In this document: positions 11,986-23,750 of the stretch, piece by piece
How the letters are laid out: the number at the start of each line of letters is the position of its first letter
Position numbering within the stretch: position 1 is the stretch's first letter
From: Carallia brachiata
Lineage: Eukaryota; Streptophyta; Magnoliopsida; Malpighiales; Rhizophoraceae
Reading direction: 5' to 3'
Assembly (NCBI GenBank): GCA_021464245.1
Contig: JADCRB010000040.1
Span: 5,486,273-5,550,272 of the forward strand
Length of the DNA stretch: 64,000 bases
Program-made: the position numbers and the translations under genes
The notes under the pieces: model-generated
Database searches by the model: none
What the model was told of the DNA's origin: nothing
Seen by the model: only the letters and a program-made list of their open reading frames with translations

Positions 11986-12545
11986 AGAATAAGTAAGGCG
12001 ACACCTCCAACAAGCAGAAACTAGTGCACAAGCGAGTTGACGGCAGCCAGACTGCAACATTAAGCGGGGCCACGCCGGATCTAACAAAGTGGAGGCACGC
12101 GGAATCTCACAAAGCGTCAGGCACGGGGGCGGAAACAAACCTAAGTTGCAGAGGAAAGAAGGATCGGACAGTGGAGACGGTGACCAAATCCAATGGACTC
12201 AAGCGAAGGAAACAACGGAGATAACTGTATACGGCTGTCTTTAGAACAAAAAGGACTGCCTCCCCCACCTCCTCCTATCAAACGGAAGGGAGGAGTAGGG
12301 GAGCTAACTGAGCCCCTGAAATGGAAACCAGACACCAAAGCAACAAAACCCTACCAAGAGAGATGAAGGCGCACACTACACTACCACAAGTGGGACTACA
12401 CTAGCACCAAACCACAAAAGGGAAGCAAAAGCTTCACAGTGGAAGCATGAGCACCGACAAAACATATCGGAGAAAGAGCAGATGAACGGAGAATCGGTCA
12501 GCGCACAATAGCACCAAACTGACACACGACAGCTGAGAGTTGAAT

Positions 12546-15330
12546 GCTGTAAATAATTATTGCTAATGTTAATAATTTTTAAGTTTTCAACCATCCAAAT
12601 ATCTGCATTTTTTGTGATTCATAAAGTCTCATATATCTCTTCACAAAAAAAAAAAAAAAAAAAAAACTCTCGTATATCTCAACAAACTTTGGAAATAAAA
12701 AACAATATTTCCTCGCCGATATTAGGTACTTCTGTTTTGTTATTTCTTTTGGGCGGGGGGGTTGGGGAGACTGCTTATCATTATTACCTTCACCGCACTT
12801 CCAGGGTCCCTCAGACAGAAACCCTGACGTCCCCACCCCCATTTTGCGAAGGGAACAACCACGTGCTTGTCTGTTAGCTGGTGTCCGTGGCTAACTCTTT
12901 GCCATTACAATTCTTAACCTTTTTACAATAAAAAAAAAAAGAAATAACATGGATTTTTCTTATTGGCTCCCCACCTCTTGACAGTTAGCGGTCAAACAGC
13001 CAAAAAGTAGGACAAATTGGGAGCCAAATCAACTGGGACTTTCGTACTGAATTTCTGAGAAGAGAATAGCAACAAAAGAAAGGTGGCCCATCGCGGCTCT
13101 GTTTCAATTCAGAGATTAGACCAAAATTGTGTGCAGTGGCCAACGGGAATCGGGAAATTGGGAGTTCTCTCATAACTGGCGGGTCAACCGCAACTCCAAT
13201 GGATATCCTGGTTAGGGCATCAATTTGTAATCGTTGCAGTAAGATTTGCCGGCGAGCTGCTGGTAGCAAGTCTCTGTCCCGCTGAATAGTGGGCCTCAGA
13301 TTGTACAGCGCCTAGATTTTTCTCTTCAAAGCCACATGATCATTTATTAATTTTATGTACGAGGATTTCGCTTTGTATTTTCAGTTAAGTGCAGTAAGCT
13401 GAAATTAATTGCAAAATCTTGATTCGTGCTACCTTATAATCTGAATTTTTTCAACGCGAGACAATCAGTAGTATTGAATTTTCAAGGACTATATATAAAT
13501 ATATGAAGAAGACTTGAAAAGATATTTGAACAACTAGATAAGCCTTCTTAAAGACGTCAAAAAACAAAGATAAGCCTTCTTGAAGGCAATGAAAAATAAA
13601 TATCTGTTTCCTTTTAAAAAAGGCCTCTAAATCTTCTTTTTTAAGCTTTTACATTTCCTCGCCGATGGCCGATGCTGCCATTTCAACTCCTCCATTTCCT
13701 TCTCCCCGAAGATGATGCTTTTTGCATCCCGAAGATTCCAATTTCGGTGATTTTATATTGTAAATATTAATTTTTGATCAAGAAGACCAGTTAATTACAA
13801 ACAAAAGAATTCGGGGTCAATTTTCGCTATCTTTCTTTGCTGAAGAATCGTAGAAGGCGGATTCTTTCTATTGGTGGAACCAGACAATCTGGCCTGACTT
13901 GGATAGAGTGGCAGCTGTAACCAACGTACAAACAAAGGTAGCTTACGAAACAATGTCATTTTTTTTAATAAAACTATAGTTATTTTTCGTTAATATAATT
14001 TGTAAGAACCAGCTTATACAAATGTCATGGTCATAGTCTTACAGACATCTGCAATTCAGCACCACTGACGCTTTGCAGAGCACAGTTGTTATGATGTGAA
14101 CCATTTTGACGGAGTTCCTGTAAATTCTAAATGGAAAAGATTGGGAGACGAGGTCGTTGATGGGAACACAGACATTTTGGGTGGGTCCTACGAAGGTCCG
14201 CACCTATTTTTTTTTTTTTTGGGTTAAGAAAACGTATGACATGCTGAAAATAATAAAGTTGTAACGTATAAAAGGAGTAAGAAAACATGCATATAATTAT
14301 ATAAAAAAATAAACAAATAAATTGAGTATAGATAAAAAATAAATTATATAATATTAGATTATGAGTGAATTTTATTAAAAAAAAGAGTAAAATTAGTAAA
14401 TATCATAAAAATATTGAATATACATTTTGTGATTTTCATTTTATATATTTTATCTTTTTTATTTACATGTTATATATTTTTTATAAAAAAGGAAAAAAGT
14501 TTCAGAATCTTACTGTGCAGCTCAAATGTATAGCTCAAACGAAACAACAAAATGTAACTGCTTACTAATAAAATACAACAACATTGATACTTTATGTAAA
14601 AATTTTGTTTTTACAAAAATTATTATTTTAATTTTACAGTTTCATATTTTATTGAGGAAAAAAGTTTGTGGCAATATAAATTTTGGCAAACGATTTATCC
14701 ATATTATAAGAGCATTCATATTTTTTGTCCACAGAATATATGACTTTATTTTTTTATTGTATAAAATATGAATATTATTATAAAAAATATAAATATTTTT
14801 ATAATATGAATAAATTATTTGACAAATTTTGTATAACTACAAACTGAAGCTTTTTTATTAACTTAGTTATATTTTATTAATAAATAATTATATTTTATTG
14901 ATTCATTCAAATTTTACATACAAGTTCCACTTTAGAATCTGAAACTGCGCTAAAATAAAAAACGGGGACCGCGCTACGGCCTACAGGCTCGATACCCAAT
15001 TGTGTAACGGTACCAAACACGTTACTTTTATCATTTTATGACCAAAAAATGTTACTTTTATCATAGATCATCATCAGACATATTTGTACTTGTTTATGTA
15101 TATTATTCTGATGAAAGAATCGTCTTCTCTTTTTAATCTTAACTATTTGTCCAGTTGCGTGTCATTAAATAACTAAGTTCTAATTGTCATTTAAATAACA
15201 ATTTATATTTCAATAATTAAAAATAAAAATTTTATTTTAGAAGTTCTATATTTAGAGTTAAGAAAAAGGAATAAGATTTATAAAAAAAATATTTTTTTAT
15301 AATTTATAATGTAATGAATTTTTTTAATAC
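12546..15330. other. Non-coding conserved block of copy A
   Basis: No conserved reading frame was found. The first kilobase (about 12760-13660) is less AT-rich and retained nearly unchanged in copy B, with phrases such as 'ttagctggtgtccgtggcta' and 'ctggttagggcatcaatttg'. The frame open in copy A at 13269-12985 minus is broken in copy B. This may be a duplicated promoter, pseudogene or transposon interior. The right third is AT-rich spacer. Confidence 0.45.
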
Positions 15331-15511
15331 AATTTATCTTTTAGAGTATGTCAGTTATTAAATTTATAAATTAAAATTGAAGTATCCTTAATTATATATT
15401 TCGTTTAACTTAACTCATAAGAAAAGATTCATATGTTAAATTTACGTTTGAGTCACTAAATTTTCAATCATCCACATATAGTGATTAATAACTTTAAATC
15501 ATTTTTGGCTG

Positions 15512-16580
15512 AGAAAGCAGAAAAAAAGAAAGTAAGAGAAGAGAATATGATTTTCTCTTAACTTGTTTAGAGTGGTAAGAGAAAGGTAAAGAAAGAAAGT
15601 GGTAAAAAAATAATATTTTATTTAGATATAAGAAAAAAAATTAAGAAAAATTTTTTTTTAACGTATTAGATTATAATTATGCTCCCAAACCCAATACTAA
15701 AAGAGGACAACATGGGGAGATGGCATCGGCAAATGGCAACAACTAGATTAGAGGGTGCAAGTTCACGTAAGAAGCACATGAAAATTACTATGCTTTCCTC
15801 TATCTTTTTCATTTTTGTTTCCTCATTTCACTTTGACTGCTTCAGCACCAAGACTATCAAAAGGGCTGTCGTATGCGTAAATTTCTGAAGGTAGTATTCA
15901 TCAGGAGACAAAAATTCACCACATAGTATGTTATTGCTTTTTCAGTCAGAATTCGTACAAAATCGACATAATGCCGGGGAAAAAAAATGGAGACTATCAG
16001 ATGCTGTGAATATTCGATAAGATTTCATTTTTTTGATAATTTTTTTTTCCTTTGATATTTTTTTCTGGTTTTTTTGTCCAAAAAGAAATTGTAAATTGAC
16101 GATTTTTGTTGAGATCTATGTGCATTACAAGTTTTTGCGTCAGATTTCATCTGTGTCTCTTTCTATTGTTGGTTTCTGTATTTCTGTTGGATCTAGGCCC
16201 TTTTTCCCTGAAAATTTCACTTTCCACAAAAATAAGATGAAACCAAATCCTTTTCATTCTTCACCTTTTATCCCGATGCGAAAAAAAAAAAAAAGAAAAG
16301 GTCAAACAACAGGAATTGCAAAGAGGAGGCGGAAAAATTGCAGAAACAAGAAGAAATTGAGGAGGGCTTTTTCGTCTAGTTACTGTAGCTCAACAGCTTT
16401 ACACCAATTTTTTCCCCAATTTGGGGAGATTGGTTGTACCGTATGGCGGGTAAAAAAATCGCCTCATTTTCCTCGACTTTTCTTTTTTCCGTCAATCCAA
16501 ATAAGTGAATATTTCATTCACCTACTACTTTTCTTTTCCTTCAATTTCTTTCTCGTGTTTTTTGCATTCTAAACAGTTTG
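15512..16580. mobile_element. 1.07-kb insertion in copy B, purine-rich left arm
   Basis: In copy A 'tttggcta' runs on to the poly-T of the older LINE fragment within about 20 bases, whereas copy B has an extra kilobase here. The left 150 bases are purine-rich and share phrases with the Tourist-like MITEs (gtttagagtggtaagagaaa). The right end is pyrimidine-rich (ttcaatttctttctcgtg). The central 800 bases are unrelated and carry no recognised protein. It may be a MITE-ended element holding foreign sequence, or two separate insertions. Confidence 0.45.
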
Positions 16581-16585
16581 TTAAG

Positions 16586-17440
16586 TTTTTTTTTTTTATT
16601 TAAATAAAGGCAAAGATAATTTCATTAAATAGCAGCATTTACAAATAGGCTTACCCAACCTACTAAACCCACATCAGGGCAACATAAAAAGGCAAAGGAC
16701 CGACCTTATGCAACCAAGTATAACTCGCAACAGTACAAATGTAAGCACTACAGTGACTAAGGTAGGCCAAGCATGACACAGGCTCGAGCCCAAAGCTCAG
16801 AGAAAATTGAAGGCCCCTAGGATTGGGAATAGGAGAATGAAGCCCAAAAACACCATGACCAGAAAAGGCGTCTCACTGAGAATCAGTACGACGACACTTC
16901 AAGCGAGCAGAAACGACGACGCACAAGCAAGCTGACGGCAGCTAGACCGCAACATAAAGCGGGGGCACGCCGGATCTCACAAAGCGTTGAGCACGAGGGC
17001 AGAAACAAACCCAAGCTGCAGAGGAAAGAAGCATCAGATAGTGGAGATGGTGACAAAACCCAACGGACTGAAGCAGAGAAAACAACGGGGGTAGTTGTAC
17101 ATGGCTGCCCTTAGAACAAAAAAGACTGCCTCCCCCACCCCTACCCATCAAACGGAAGGGAGGAGCAGGAGAGCTAATTGAAAAAGTAAATAGAAACCAG
17201 ACACCAGAATAGCAAAATCCTACCAGAAGAGACAAAGGCGTACACTGCACCTCCACAAGTGGGACTACGCCAACACCAAACCACAAAAGGGAAGCGAAAA
17301 CTTCGCAATGGAAGAACGAGCACTGACAAAAACACAAGAGAGAGCAAACGAATGGAGAATCGGTCAGCGCACGTTAGCACGGGACTGGCGCATTATAGTT
17401 GAGAGCCAAACGCTACTGATAATTATTGCTAATGTTAATA
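16586..17440 (-). mobile_element. Older LINE-like 3' fragment, copy B
   Basis: This is the same fragment as in copy A but uninterrupted at its 3' end. A plus-strand T run (16586-16598) is followed by 'aaaggcaaagataatttcatt' and 'cagcatttacaaataggct'. It shows the pre-insertion structure of the LINE landing site. No frame is shared with copy A. Confidence 0.6.
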
Positions 17441-17457
17441 ACTTTTACAGTGTGTTT

Positions 17458-17816
17458 GAGTGGCTGGAAGTGTAAGGAAAGAAAGAGAAAAAAAAGAAAA
17501 TAAAGAGAAAATAAAATTGTTTAGAGTGGTAGAGAAAGTGGAGAGAATAAAAGTATGATGAAAGAAAAAATAAATAATAATTTGTGAGAGAAAAGTGAAG
17601 AGAAATAAAATTGTTTGGAGTAATAGAAAAATGAAGAGAAAGTAAGTATAGTGAAAGAAAAAATAAATAGTGATTTGTGAGAGAAAAAGTCAGAGAAAAA
17701 ATAAATTATTTGAAATATTATAGAAAGTGAGAAAAAAAATATATAAAAAAAAAATTCATCGTGATTATTATATTTTTTTTCTCTTATCCTCTTTTTATCG
17801 CACAACAAACACACCC
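17458..17816. mobile_element. Tourist-like MITE, 359 bp, TTA duplication
   Basis: The termini CAGTGTGTTTG and (reverse strand) GGGTGTGTTTGTTG form imperfect inverted repeats. TTA flanks both ends (17455-17457 and 17817-17819). The left half is purine-rich with reiterated 'gtgagagaaaaagt', and the right half is pyrimidine-rich. The paralogous place in copy A (about 12570-12585) is an empty site containing one TTA. A TTA/TAA duplication with a GTGTTTGG-like end is the mark of PIF/Harbinger Tourist MITEs. Confidence 0.8.
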
Positions 17817-17819
17817 TTA

Positions 17820-18927
17820 ACCTTTCGATCATCAAAATATTTATATTTTTTTTTTTTTGGTCCATAAAGTCCCACTCCTCTTAAAAGAAAAAAAAAACTG
17901 TAATATCTCAAGTAACTTTTTGAAATAAAAAAGAAAAAATTCCTCGCCGAAATTAGTAACCTTTTTTTTTTGGGTTTTTGGGGATGCGGGGTCGGGAACT
18001 TGGTGGGGTGGGGAGACTTCTTATCATTATTACCTTCACTGCACTTCCAGCGTCTCTCGTACAGAAACCCTGACATCTCCCCCCATTTTGGCGTAGGGAG
18101 CGACTATATGATTGTCTGTTAGCTGGTGTCCGTGGCTAACTCTTTGCCATTACAAATCTTAACTTTTTACAATAAAAAAAATGAAATAACAAGGATTTTT
18201 CTTATTGGCTCCCCACCTCTTGACAGTTTCCTTTCACACAGCCAAAAAAGTAGGACAAATTAATAGCCAAATTAACTGGGACTTTCCTATCTGAGAAGAG
18301 AAAATTAAAAGTTGGCCCATCACGGCTCTGTTTCCACTCAGAGATTAGACCAAAATTGAACGTCAGTAGTCAATGGGAAATGGGAATTTGGAAGTTCTCT
18401 CATAATTGCCGGGGCAACCACAACTCCATTGGATGTCCTGGTTAGGGCATCAATTTGTAACCGTTGCTTGTAAGATTTGCGGGCGAGCTGCTGGCAGCAG
18501 GTCTCTGTCCCGCTGAATCGCGGGCCTCGGATTGTACAACGCCTAAATTTTTCTCTTCAAAGCCACATGATCATTTAATTTTATGTACGAGCATTTCGCT
18601 ATGTATTTTCACTTAAGTGCAGTAAGCTGAAATTAATTGCAAAATCTTGATTCGTGCTACCTTATAATCTGAATTTTTTTCAACGTGAGACAATCAGTAG
18701 CATTGAATTTTCAAGGACTATATATAAATATATGAAGAAGACTTGAAAAGATATTTGAACAACTAGATAAGCCTTCTTAAAGGCAATGAAAAATAAATAT
18801 CTGTTTCCTTTTAAAAAAGGCCTCTAATTCTTCTTTATTAGGCTTTTACATTTCCTCGCCGATGGCGGATGCCGCCATTTCAACTTCTTCATTTCCTACT
18901 CCCCCGAAGGTGATGCTTTTTGCATGC
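17820..18927. other. Non-coding conserved block of copy B
   Basis: Matches 12580-13740 of copy A closely, for example 'ttagctggtgtccgtggcta', 'ggctccccacctcttgacag' and 'tggttagggcatcaatttgt'. No coding frame is open in both copies. The function is not recognised. Confidence 0.45.
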
Positions 18928-19737
18928 CAAGTTAGTATATAGACTTGTTAAGGAAAATTACAAAATTTCCTCGTCGCTGGGTAAGTCTAGATTTAAATTT
19001 ATAAGAGAATAAATTTTAGAGTTTAAGCAAGTGTTACAAACTGTTTTAAACCAAATATAATTTATCTATATGTTTATTTCCACTACTTAACTTTAACAAG
19101 ATTTAAAACTATAAAATATTTCATTCATTAACCATTTAAACCATACAAACGGTAGTTTGTCTAGCCCAAGTTAATCTCTCCTAATTATGGTCTACTTCCA
19201 TGGGAAGATACAAATCAAAATTCCCCATGATAGCACCCAATCAATCGCGCAATTATAGAGTCTTCACGAGAGAAGTGATTTGATACATACGATTCCGAGC
19301 AAGGTAAACTCATTACAAAACGAGTAAAAGAAAAAAAAAGTAATATATATAAGTACGACAAGTTGATTTATAGTCAAAATGAGTAGAATATAGACAATTT
19401 TTCTGCAAAAACCTGGAATAATCTTTTACCTCAATTTTTTTTTCATTAGTATATTTATTAAATTATAAGTTATATAATAGAAATAATTTTCTTATTTTAT
19501 AAATTTTATCATTTCCTTCCTACGATTTAAATTCAAAATCTATAAATAAAAAATCTAAATTTTAATTATTAAAATGACACTTAAAAAATTTTTACCTCAC
19601 TTTTTAATATCGAGATGTAATAACTGTAAGTACAAATGTACTGTGGCAATGGTTTAGAAGTTTACAATCATAGAAGTGCGTCCTTTGAGTCATGCGCTTG
19701 TAACCCCACGCCAGGAATACTCTCTGTTAGAAAATTT
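18928..19737. mobile_element. About 810-bp insertion in copy B
   Basis: Copy A passes from 'gctttttgcat' to 'ttccaatttcggtgattt' in about 10 bases, whereas copy B has some 810 extra bases. No clear terminal inverted repeat, poly-A or protein was found. It could equally be a deletion in copy A, so its mobile nature is an inference. Confidence 0.35.
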
Positions 19738-20139
19738 TGGGTTCCAGATTCGTGATTTTGTATTGTAAATATTAATTTTTGATCTAGAAGACCAGCAATT
19801 ACAAACTAAAGAATTCGGGATCAATTTTCGCTATCTTTCTTTTTCTGAAGAACCGCAGAAGGCGGATTCTTTCTCTTGATGGAACCAGACAATCTGGCCT
19901 GACTTGGATAGAGCGGCAGCAGTAACCAACGTACAAACGAAGGTAGCTTACGAAACAATGTCTTTTTTTCTTTTTTTTTCTTATAAAACTATAGTTATTT
20001 TTCGTTAATATAATTTGTAAGAACCAGCTTTATGCAAATGTCACGGTCACAGTCTTACAGGCATCTGCAATTCAGCACCACTGACGCTTTGGAGAGCACA
20101 GCTGTTATGTTATGAACCATTTTGACGGAGTTGCTCTAA

Positions 20140-20454
20140 GGCTATGTTTGGTGTGTGAGGAAAATTGAGAGAGAAAGAAAAGTATAATTATCACTATTTA
20201 TTTTTTTTTTCTTTATTTTTTTTCAAAAAATTACTATTTATCTTTTTATTTATCATATTTTCTTTCTTTTACCTTTTTCTACCACTCCAAATAATTTTAT
20301 TTTCTCTCTACTTTTTCTCTCACAAATTACTATTTACTTTTTCTTTCACCTATTTTCTTTCTCTTAACTTTCTCTATTACTCTAAATAATTTTATTTTTT
20401 TTTAATTTTTTTTTTCTCTTCTTTTCCCCTCTTTTTCTTGCAATCCAAATACAC
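20140..20454. mobile_element. Tourist-like MITE, 315 bp, TAA duplication
   Basis: TAA (20137-20139) and TAA (20455-20457) flank the element. Copy A has a single TAA at the empty site (about 14123, ctgTAAattctaaatgg). The ends GGCTATGTTTGG and (reverse strand) GTGTATTTGGATTG are imperfect inverted repeats. The interior is the pyrimidine-rich counterpart of the element at 17458. This is the best-supported MITE insertion in the window. Confidence 0.88.
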
Positions 20455-21639
20455 TAATTCTAAATGAAAAAGATTGGAAGCCGAGGTAGATGATGGGAAC
20501 AGTCATTGTGGGTGGGTCCTACGATGGTCCGCTCCTTTTTTTTTTGGTTAAAAAAATGTTTGATATGCCAAAAAAAATAAAGTTGTAATGTATAAAAAGA
20601 GAAAGAAAACCTGCAAATAAATATATAAAAAATAAACAAATAGATTGAGCATAAAAAAATAAAAAAATAAAATATATGGTATTAAATTATAAGTAAATTT
20701 TATTAAAAAAATTAATAAACGCTATAAAAAATGTTAAATACATATTATGTGATTTTCATTTTATATATTTTATCTTCTTTGTTTGCTTGTTATATATATT
20801 TTACAAAAAAGGAAAAAGTTTCAGACCCCACAAATGGAATGCATAGCTTGAACAAAACAACAAAATATAATCAGCTTATTAATAAAATGCAACAGCATTA
20901 GTATTTTATGTAAAAATTTTTGTTTTTAGGAAAATTATTTTTTTAGTTTTACAGTTTGATATTTTATTAAGAAAAAAAGTTTGTGGCCATATAAATTTTG
21001 CTAAACGATTTGTCTATATTATAACAACATTTATATTTTTGTTCACAAAATCTATCACTTTATTTTTTAATTGTAAAAAATATAAATATTATTAAAAAAA
21101 ATATAAATATTATTATAATATGAACAAATCGTTTGATAAATTTATATAACTATAAATTGGAGCCCTTTTATTAATATAATTATATTTATTAATAAACAAT
21201 TATATTTTATTAATTCATTCAAACTCTACATTCAAGTTTCAGTGTTCGAGTCCAAAACTGCGCTAAAATAAAAAAGGGGACCGCGCTAGGGTCTACAGGC
21301 TCGATACCGAATTGTGTAGTGGAAACCAAAAACACGTTACTTTTGTCTTTTTATGGCCAAAAAAATGTTACTTTTATCATAAATAATTACCAGACATATT
21401 TCATTTACGTATATAGTATTCTGATGAAAGAATCGTCTTCTCTTTTTAATCGTGACAATTTATCCAGTGCGTGTCATTTAAATAACTAAGTTCTAATTGT
21501 TGTTTAAATAGCAATTTGTCTCTTAAAAGATATTATAATAGTTCAAACTTAAATTTCTATTCTAATGGTCTTGTGTTTAAATTTTAAAAAAAATATTTTA
21601 TGAATTTTTTTATAATTCATAATTTAATAATTTTTTTAA

Positions 21640-22600
21640 TATAAAAAAATATTAATAAATAAATAACTAAAGTTCTCAGACATGGCTTATAAAAGTCTAT
21701 GCCAATCAATGCGAATGCGACAAACGGTAGAATGAAACATTTCACTTTTGTCATCCCTGCATAACTACGTTACAAAACTTGCGAAAGCAGTGGCTTGTTT
21801 TCATGTTTACGGGTCCAATTTTTCCATCCAATAACGTCACCTGTGACGACCAAACCTCAATCATCTTCACTATTTTTCTTCGATTAACAAATTCTTTTCT
21901 TCAGTTTTTCCAGTTTTTTGAACAAAGTCCAGTCACGTGAAAGAAATTTTGCTGCAGTGAATCAATGATCAATAATTGGAAGAATTACGGGTTTAGATAT
22001 AAGGACAAAATGATTGTACCCCTATAATTATAGTGTAAATATGTATGATTTTTTTAACAATAAAAAAATTTATTATGTATATATCAGTCATCAGATATAT
22101 AAGATAAGGTCAGCGTAATTTTTATTTGTTAAAGTTTAATCATTCTAAAGGGGCAGTTTCACTACTCAACCACCAACAAAACTAAGCATAACTCTGTTAC
22201 TGAAGATTACGGCGATTACTAAGTAGTGCATCTAACACTGAGCATCACTTCTTACGCCTGAAAGTCACCTAACTTGTGCTATGGGGAAGCGTAGGTGCGG
22301 GACTTGAAACCGGACTGTCATCGTAAAAATACACCGACTTATTATTAATCTATCACCTCGAGTGGTATAAATATGTACAATCAAAATACAATTTGATTGC
22401 ACTAATATAAATCTTAATCACTCATTTGGACACAATATATATAATGTTATACGCGTAGATTTAAGTATAAATATTTCAATTGTTAAAAAAGTTAGGAGAA
22501 AAAATTATGAAAAAAATATATTAATTAGATAGATAAAAAATATATAAAAAAATAATATAAAAAAATTGATAACGATGATATTTGTTTTTTCTTATTTTTC
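21640..22600. other. Spacer right of the duplication
   Basis: AT-rich, with no gene, RNA or clear repeat recognised. A (TA)n/(TG)n microsatellite begins near 22609. Confidence 0.4.
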
Positions 22601-22608
22601 TCACAATC

Positions 22609-22641
<33 letters not shown>

Positions 22642-22643
<2 letters not shown>

Positions 22644-23265
22644 CATGAAACCATCTGAAATAAATATTATGTTAATGAAAACGATGCTTTTAGCCATGGG
22701 ATCCATGAATACTTTCAAATTATTATGCACACCGTGTTCGTCATATGATGATATTTTTTTGTTCTTATTCCATTTTTTGCTCTTTTTTCTCGCAATGCAA
22801 ACACACCATATATATATATATCATGAAACCATATGATATAAATGTTAGGTTAATGAAAGTGATGCTTTTAACCATGGGATCCATGAATATTTTCGAATTA
22901 CTGTGCATACCGTGTTCGTCATATAATGATATATATTTTTTTCTTATTCCATTTTCTTTCTTATTTTTCTCACAATCCAAACACACCATATTTATATATA
23001 TCATGAAATCATGTGATATAAATATTAGGTTAATGAAAGCGATGCTTTTAATCATAGGATTTATCGAATTACTATGCACTCCGTGTTTGTCATATGATGA
23101 TATATTTTTTTTCTTATTCCATTTTCTTTTTCACTTTTCGCACAATCCATCATGAAACCATGTGATATAAATATTACGTTAATGAAAGCGATGCTTTTAA
23201 CCATAGAAATCTATGAATATTTTCGAATTTCTATCCATTCCGTGTTCCTCATAATCATCGCTTAC
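22642..23265. repeat. Four-copy tandem array, about 180-bp unit
   Basis: Units start with tcatgaaaccat near 22643, 22821, 23001 and 23149, giving spacings of about 179, 180 and 148 bases. Each holds 'gttaatgaaa.cgatgctttta', 'ccgtgttcgtcatatgatgat' and a pyrimidine tract. The first three tracts end in 'ctc(a/g)caat(c/g)caaacacacca', which is the right terminus of the Tourist-like MITE family seen nearby. Open frames here are repeat artefacts. Confidence 0.85.
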
Positions 23266-23404
23266 TCATGCCTACCAACATCTTTCATCGGTATAAAATT
23301 CTATAATTGACAATAATTGTGTTGTTGACAAGATGTCAACATTCTTTGTTTTTTGGTTTACATGTCAACATTCTTTATTTTATAGATATATAATCAATAA
23401 AGGC

Positions 23405-23750
23405 TTATGATTTGTTTAGATTTTTAGAGAAAAAAAATATTATTATTATTTTTTAATTTTTTATAATTTTTTCTTTCTTATAATTGTTTTTTTTAATCCA
23501 AACAGCTTATTTTTTTCGTAAATTTTTTCCTTACAAATTACTATTCATTTTTATTTCTAATCATTTTTTTCTCACAACTTTCTCCTTTATCTAAATAATT
23601 ATTTTTTTCACAACTTTTTCTCCCACAAATTATTATTTATTTTTCTTTCTCATTATTTTATTTCTTACAACTTTCTCTACTTATCTAAACAATTTTATTT
23701 TCTCATAATTTTTTTTCCACACATTTCTCTCAATCCAAACACATTTTATA
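23405..23750. mobile_element. Tourist-like MITE relative
   Basis: It begins near 'gatttgtttagatttttagag' and ends near 'tttctctcaatccaaacaca', with the same reiterated 'cacaaattactattcattt' interior as the defined MITEs. No exact flanking duplication was identified, so the limits are approximate. Confidence 0.5.

Larger units (their letters stand above)
11248..12545 (-). mobile_element. Older LINE-like 3' fragment, copy A
   Basis: This is the main part of an older retroelement fragment whose last 40 bases and poly-A (plus-strand T run near 5290-5303) lie on the other side of the inserted LINE. It matches 16586-17440 in copy B, including 'cccctaggatt', 'gactgcctcccccac' and 'accaaaccacaaaaggg'. 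No coding frame is conserved between the two copies. The poly-A-ended 3' terminus suggests a LINE or other retroposed RNA. The class is inferred, and the 5' limit near 12545 is approximate. Confidence 0.6.
5103..15330. repeat. Segmental duplication copy A
   Basis: Copy A matches copy B (about 15344-21640) in order and orientation once later insertions are removed. Anchors are 5165-5290 with 15405-15511 (shared 'aaatttacgtttgagtcacta'-type text), 11248-12560 with 16620-17450, 12560-13740 with 17820-18925, 13740-14130 with 19740-20135, and 14130-15190 with 20458-21510. Identity by eye is roughly 85-90 percent in the GC-richer parts. Copy A carries a 5.9-kb LINE and a foldback element that copy B lacks. 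Confidence 0.85.
15344..21640. repeat. Segmental duplication copy B
   Basis: This is the sister of copy A, directly adjacent and in the same orientation. It lacks the LINE and the 500-bp foldback element. It carries insertions at 15512-16580, 17458-17816, 18928-19737 and 20140-20454 that are missing from copy A. Boundaries are set where by-eye similarity fades into AT-rich sequence. Confidence 0.85.

Noticed and set aside
12985..13269. 94-residue minus-strand frame in the duplicated block
   Set aside because: The frame is broken in copy B and the translated text matches no family I know.
16033..16572. 179-residue plus-strand frame
   Set aside because: Rich in Phe, Lys and Arg from pyrimidine and purine tracts; it lies inside a copy B insertion and resembles no protein.
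22582..23155. Overlapping frames in the 180-bp array
   Set aside because: They repeat with the array and are low-complexity Phe/Ile/Tyr runs.
22642..23265. CRISPR-like regular spacing
   Set aside because: The units are continuous imperfect tandem repeats, not short repeats with unique spacers, and the genome is plant.
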